This document shows positions 61,863-64,000 of a DNA stretch of 64,000 nucleotides, piece by piece (position 1 is the first letter of the stretch; each line of letters opens with the position of its first letter). Below the pieces are notes generated by a model, which saw only the letters and a list, made by a program, of their open reading frames with translations, was not told the DNA's origin and made no database searches. The translations under genes were made by a program, and so were the position numbers. The stretch comes from an uncultured bacterium (GTDB taxonomy: Bacteria; Verrucomicrobiota; Lentisphaeria; Victivallales; UBA1829). The stretch spans positions 186,001 to 250,000 of the forward strand of contig CASFTV010000001.1 in the NCBI GenBank assembly GCA_949297765.1. The letters run 5' to 3'.

Positions 61863-63216
61863 ATGGTGCCAGATGTACTGGTTCGATACGGAGAACGCAT
61901 CGCTTCCGCGCGTTCTGCTGATCGGGGATTCCATCGTTGCCGGGCATCGGGCGCAGGTGGCGGAACGGATGAAAGGGGTTGCGACAGTCGGCGGATTCTC
62001 CACGTCGAAAATTGTCGGCGACCCCGCGTTCTATCGGGAACTGGAGCTTGCGCTCGCGGATTATCCGATTGATCTGATCTGTTTCAACAACGGACTGCAC
62101 GGACTCGACTGTCCGGATGAATTCTACCGCAAGGGACTGGAGGATCTGGTGGAATTCCTGCGGATCAACACGCGGGCGCGTCTCTGCTGGAGGTCGTCGA
62201 CGCCGATCACGCTTCGGGACCATCCGGAGACCCTGTCGCCGGATCTGAATCCGGTGGTTCTCCGCCGCAACCGGATCGCGGAAGAGATCATGAAACGCCT
62301 CCATGTTCCCGTGGACGATCTTTATGCGCCGATGCTGAATCATCCGGAATACCGTTCGCCGGATGGGTTCCATTATGCGGCGGCGGGAATTGAGGCGCAG
62401 GCCGACCATGTCGCGGAGACGTTGAAAAAACTGCTTGCCGCCCGGACTCTGCCGCTAGAGATCAACGGATTCAAAACGGACTATCCCGGATTTGTTTCGG
62501 ACTGGTGCGGATATGAGTGTCTTAACTTTCATCTGGAAGGAATCCCCTGCCGTCTGGTGAAGCCGAATACAACGCCCGATCCGCAGAAGCGCTGGTACTG
62601 GCGCGCCCGCTTTTTCGGAGCGTTTCCGGATGCCGACTGGGCTATGCTGGATCTCGGATGGTATGTGGCTCATATCGACATCAACGAACTCTATGGATCG
62701 CCGGAATCGAACCGGCGCTTTGATCTCCTTTACGACTTTCTGACCTCCATCGGATTCTGCAGAAAATGCGTTCCGGTCGGATACAGCCGCGGCGGACTGG
62801 ATGTTTACAGCTGGGCGGCGAAGCATCCGGAGAGGGTGAGCTGTCTCTATCTGGACAATCCGGTCTGCGATTTCAAAAGCTGGCCGGGCGGGAAGGGGAG
62901 CGGTCCGGGATCCGCGGAAGGATGGAAAAACTGCCTCAAAGCATGGAATTTCTCAGAGAAAGAGGCAATGGCCTATCCGGGAAATCCGGTGGACAATCTC
63001 AAGGTCCTGGTGGAGGCGGGAGTGCCGATCCTCCATCTCTGCAGTGATGCGGACGAGGTTGTTCCGGCGGAAGAGAACACCATGCTGCTTGAAAAGCGCA
63101 TCAAAGAGCTGGGCGGATCCATCGAGGTGATCTATCGTCACGGGGCAAAGCATCATCCGCACTGTCTGAAGGATCCGCAGCCGATTGTGGATTTTGTTCT
63201 GAAGCACTCGAAATAA
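61843..63216 (+). CDS. Two-domain esterase: SGNH hydrolase fused to alpha/beta hydrolase
   Basis: 457 residues. Residues about 1-200 form an SGNH hydrolase: block I GDSIVAG (Ser30), NNGLHGLD in the oxyanion region, and block V DGFHYAAAG with the Asp/His pair. Residues about 205-457 form an alpha/beta hydrolase: nucleophile in VGYSRGGLDVY, acid in CSDADEVVP and terminal His in GAKHHPHC. Both halves keep their catalytic residues, so it is probably bifunctional. No signal peptide. It overlaps the ArnT-like gene by 20 bases. Deacylation of the sugar or lipid handled by the cassette is a guess. Confidence 0.85.
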   Translation: MKREKIEWCQMYWFDTENASLPRVLLIGDSIVAGHRAQVAERMKGVATVGGFSTSKIVGDPAFYRELELALADYPIDLICFNNGLHGLDCPDEFYRKGLEDLVEFLRINTRARLCWRSSTPITLRDHPETLSPDLNPVVLRRNRIAEEIMKRLHVPVDDLYAPMLNHPEYRSPDGFHYAAAGIEAQADHVAETLKKLLAARTLPLEINGFKTDYPGFVSDWCGYECLNFHLEGIPCRLVKPNTTPDPQKRWYWRARFFGAFPDADWAMLDLGWYVAHIDINELYGSPESNRRFDLLYDFLTSIGFCRKCVPVGYSRGGLDVYSWAAKHPERVSCLYLDNPVCDFKSWPGGKGSGPGSAEGWKNCLKAWNFSEKEAMAYPGNPVDNLKVLVEAGVPILHLCSDADEVVPAEENTMLLEKRIKELGGSIEVIYRHGAKHHPHCLKDPQPIVDFVLKHSK

Positions 63217-63238
63217 AAAAAAGAGTCCATCCGGGCGG

Positions 63239-63634
63239 TCAGAAGAGATCCGGTGTGTGGGGAATGGAATCCATTCCTTCGGAGTGTTCGCGGATCCACC
63301 GCATGAGAATGTCGAGGATATGCCGGATTTCCTCTTCGGTCAGGGGGCGTCCCGGAGGGATTCCGTGCCATTTCCGCAGACAGCTCCGGCAGCAGCAGCC
63401 GGTCGCATGCTGAGCGGGAAAACAGGGATGTCCGCGCATGGGGGTCTGCTTTCCGTCGTTTTTCGGATGGGCGGGGGCGAGACGCTGCCGGATCAGATTT
63501 TCGCACTGCAGGCGGATTGTGCTGAATCCATGTTCCGCAAGGGAGCGCAGTTCCGTTTCATTCAGACGGAAGCGGGAACGGAATTTCGATCCCGCCAGAC
63601 GGTGTTTCAGACGATTCCATTCGGCGTCCGTCAT
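63239..63634 (-). CDS. DUF4186 family protein
   Basis: 131 residues from the ATG at 63634, overlapping the MATE gene by 4 bp. The core SRFRLNETELRSLAEHGF, RQRLAPAHPKNDGKQTPMRG and HATGCCCRSCLRKWHGIPPG are the DUF4186 family signature, with a CCCRSC cysteine cluster and a His that could bind metal. Small cytoplasmic protein of unknown function. The gene pairs with a MATE exporter and ends 22 bases from the convergent hydrolase. Confidence 0.85.
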   Translation of the reverse strand: MTDAEWNRLKHRLAGSKFRSRFRLNETELRSLAEHGFSTIRLQCENLIRQRLAPAHPKNDGKQTPMRGHPCFPAQHATGCCCRSCLRKWHGIPPGRPLTEEEIRHILDILMRWIREHSEGMDSIPHTPDLF

Positions 63635-64000
63635 GCTTCCGCCCTGGTCAGTTTCTTGATCCAGGTATAGGAGTGGACCTTGATGAAGGCCGGGATGCAT
63701 TTGAACACCTGATCGCTGTTGAGCGCGATCATGACGGCAACCGGATTCCAGTGCCAGACGAACGCTCCCAGCGCGGAGACCGGAAGAACGATTCCCCAGA
63801 TGCTGATGATGTCGAGAAACATGATGAAGCGGGTGTCTCCGCCTCCGCTGATGATCCCGCCGTTGGTCGGCATCTGATACGATGTCCCGATTCCCGTAAT
63901 GCTGAGGATCAGAAGAAAGTCGTAGCACAATGCGAGCGTTTCCGGCGAAAGATTGTACAGTCGGAGAAACGGCGTGCGGAGAAGAAAAATCGACAATCCG
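63631..64000 (-). CDS. MATE family efflux transporter, 3' part
   Basis: The 5' part lies beyond the right edge; the visible ~123 residues are the C-terminal end. TPFLRLYNLSPE, PTNGGIISGGGDTRFIM and WGIVLPVSALGAF are MATE C-lobe signatures, with about three membrane segments. These are Na+- or H+-driven drug/metabolite exporters. The end lacks frameshift or truncation, and the stop overlaps DUF4186 by 4 bp. Confidence 0.88.
   Translation of the reverse strand, partial: GLSIFLLRTPFLRLYNLSPETLALCYDFLLILSITGIGTSYQMPTNGGIISGGGDTRFIMFLDIISIWGIVLPVSALGAFVWHWNPVAVMIALNSDQVFKCIPAFIKVHSYTWIKKLTRAEA

Overview
This is a gene-dense, fairly GC-rich bacterial chromosome segment. I see no rRNA, tRNA, insertion sequence, prophage or CRISPR array, and no gene-free stretch longer than about 230 bases. 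Many neighbours overlap by 4 bp (ATGA) and most starts have a GGAG-type ribosome binding site. The gene mix includes several Gfo/Idh/MocA oxidoreductases, AraC-type sugar regulators, glycoside hydrolases, SGNH and alpha/beta esterases, PEGA and FHA proteins, and Tad-type secretion genes. This points to a carbohydrate-degrading member of the PVC superphylum, most likely Lentisphaerota (Victivallis-like). That placement is inferred from gene content only.

Layout. 1-8.6 kb (minus): the 5' part of a GHL10-type glycosyl-hydrolase-like gene, glmS-hrpA, and nudC with a secreted lipoprotein. 8.8-11 kb: an oxidoreductase divergent from an AraC regulator across a shared control region. 10.8-14.4 kb (minus): tmk-holB-bioB-DUF89. 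14.5-20.6 kb (plus): stand-alone AICAR transformylase, recD2, GSCFA protein, asnB. 20.6-25.4 kb: an AraC regulator divergent from a GH-A hydrolase, mannose-6-phosphate isomerase and esterase cassette. 25.4-34.3 kb (minus): Fe-alcohol dehydrogenase, rnc, a leuB-like gene, a CvpA protein with a repetitive tail, a membrane-anchored GspE-type ATPase, miaA, a CPBP protease and thiH. 34.4-38.7 kb (plus): recX, a solute-binding lipoprotein, DUF4404, an orphan membrane protein and an EEP hydrolase.

38.7-48.2 kb (minus) is the most unusual part. It is a ten-gene co-directional run with tiny gaps or overlaps: cpaB, cpaF (with an added FHA domain), tadB, tadC, DUF192, an FHA membrane protein, a PEGA-repeat lipoprotein, a small membrane protein, rsmG and a periplasmic binding protein. 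It contains the inner-membrane motor of a Tad machine but no secretin, pilin, prepilin peptidase or CpaE. 48.2-51.5 kb (minus) holds two neighbouring genes, a polytopic membrane protein and an FAD-dependent NAD(P)-binding oxidoreductase, each broken by a single-base frameshift.

51.6-54.1 kb (minus): FadR-type regulator, Gfo/Idh/MocA oxidoreductase, solitary PTS EIIA. 54.3-63.2 kb (plus): trxA-tilS, fmt-rng, then arnB, an ArnT-like glycosyltransferase and a two-domain SGNH plus alpha/beta hydrolase, which together look like a cell-envelope sugar modification cassette. The right edge (minus) has DUF4186 and the 3' end of a MATE exporter.

Several upstream regions fit a sigma-70-like promoter, with TTGAAA and TATAAT boxes spaced by 16-17 bases.
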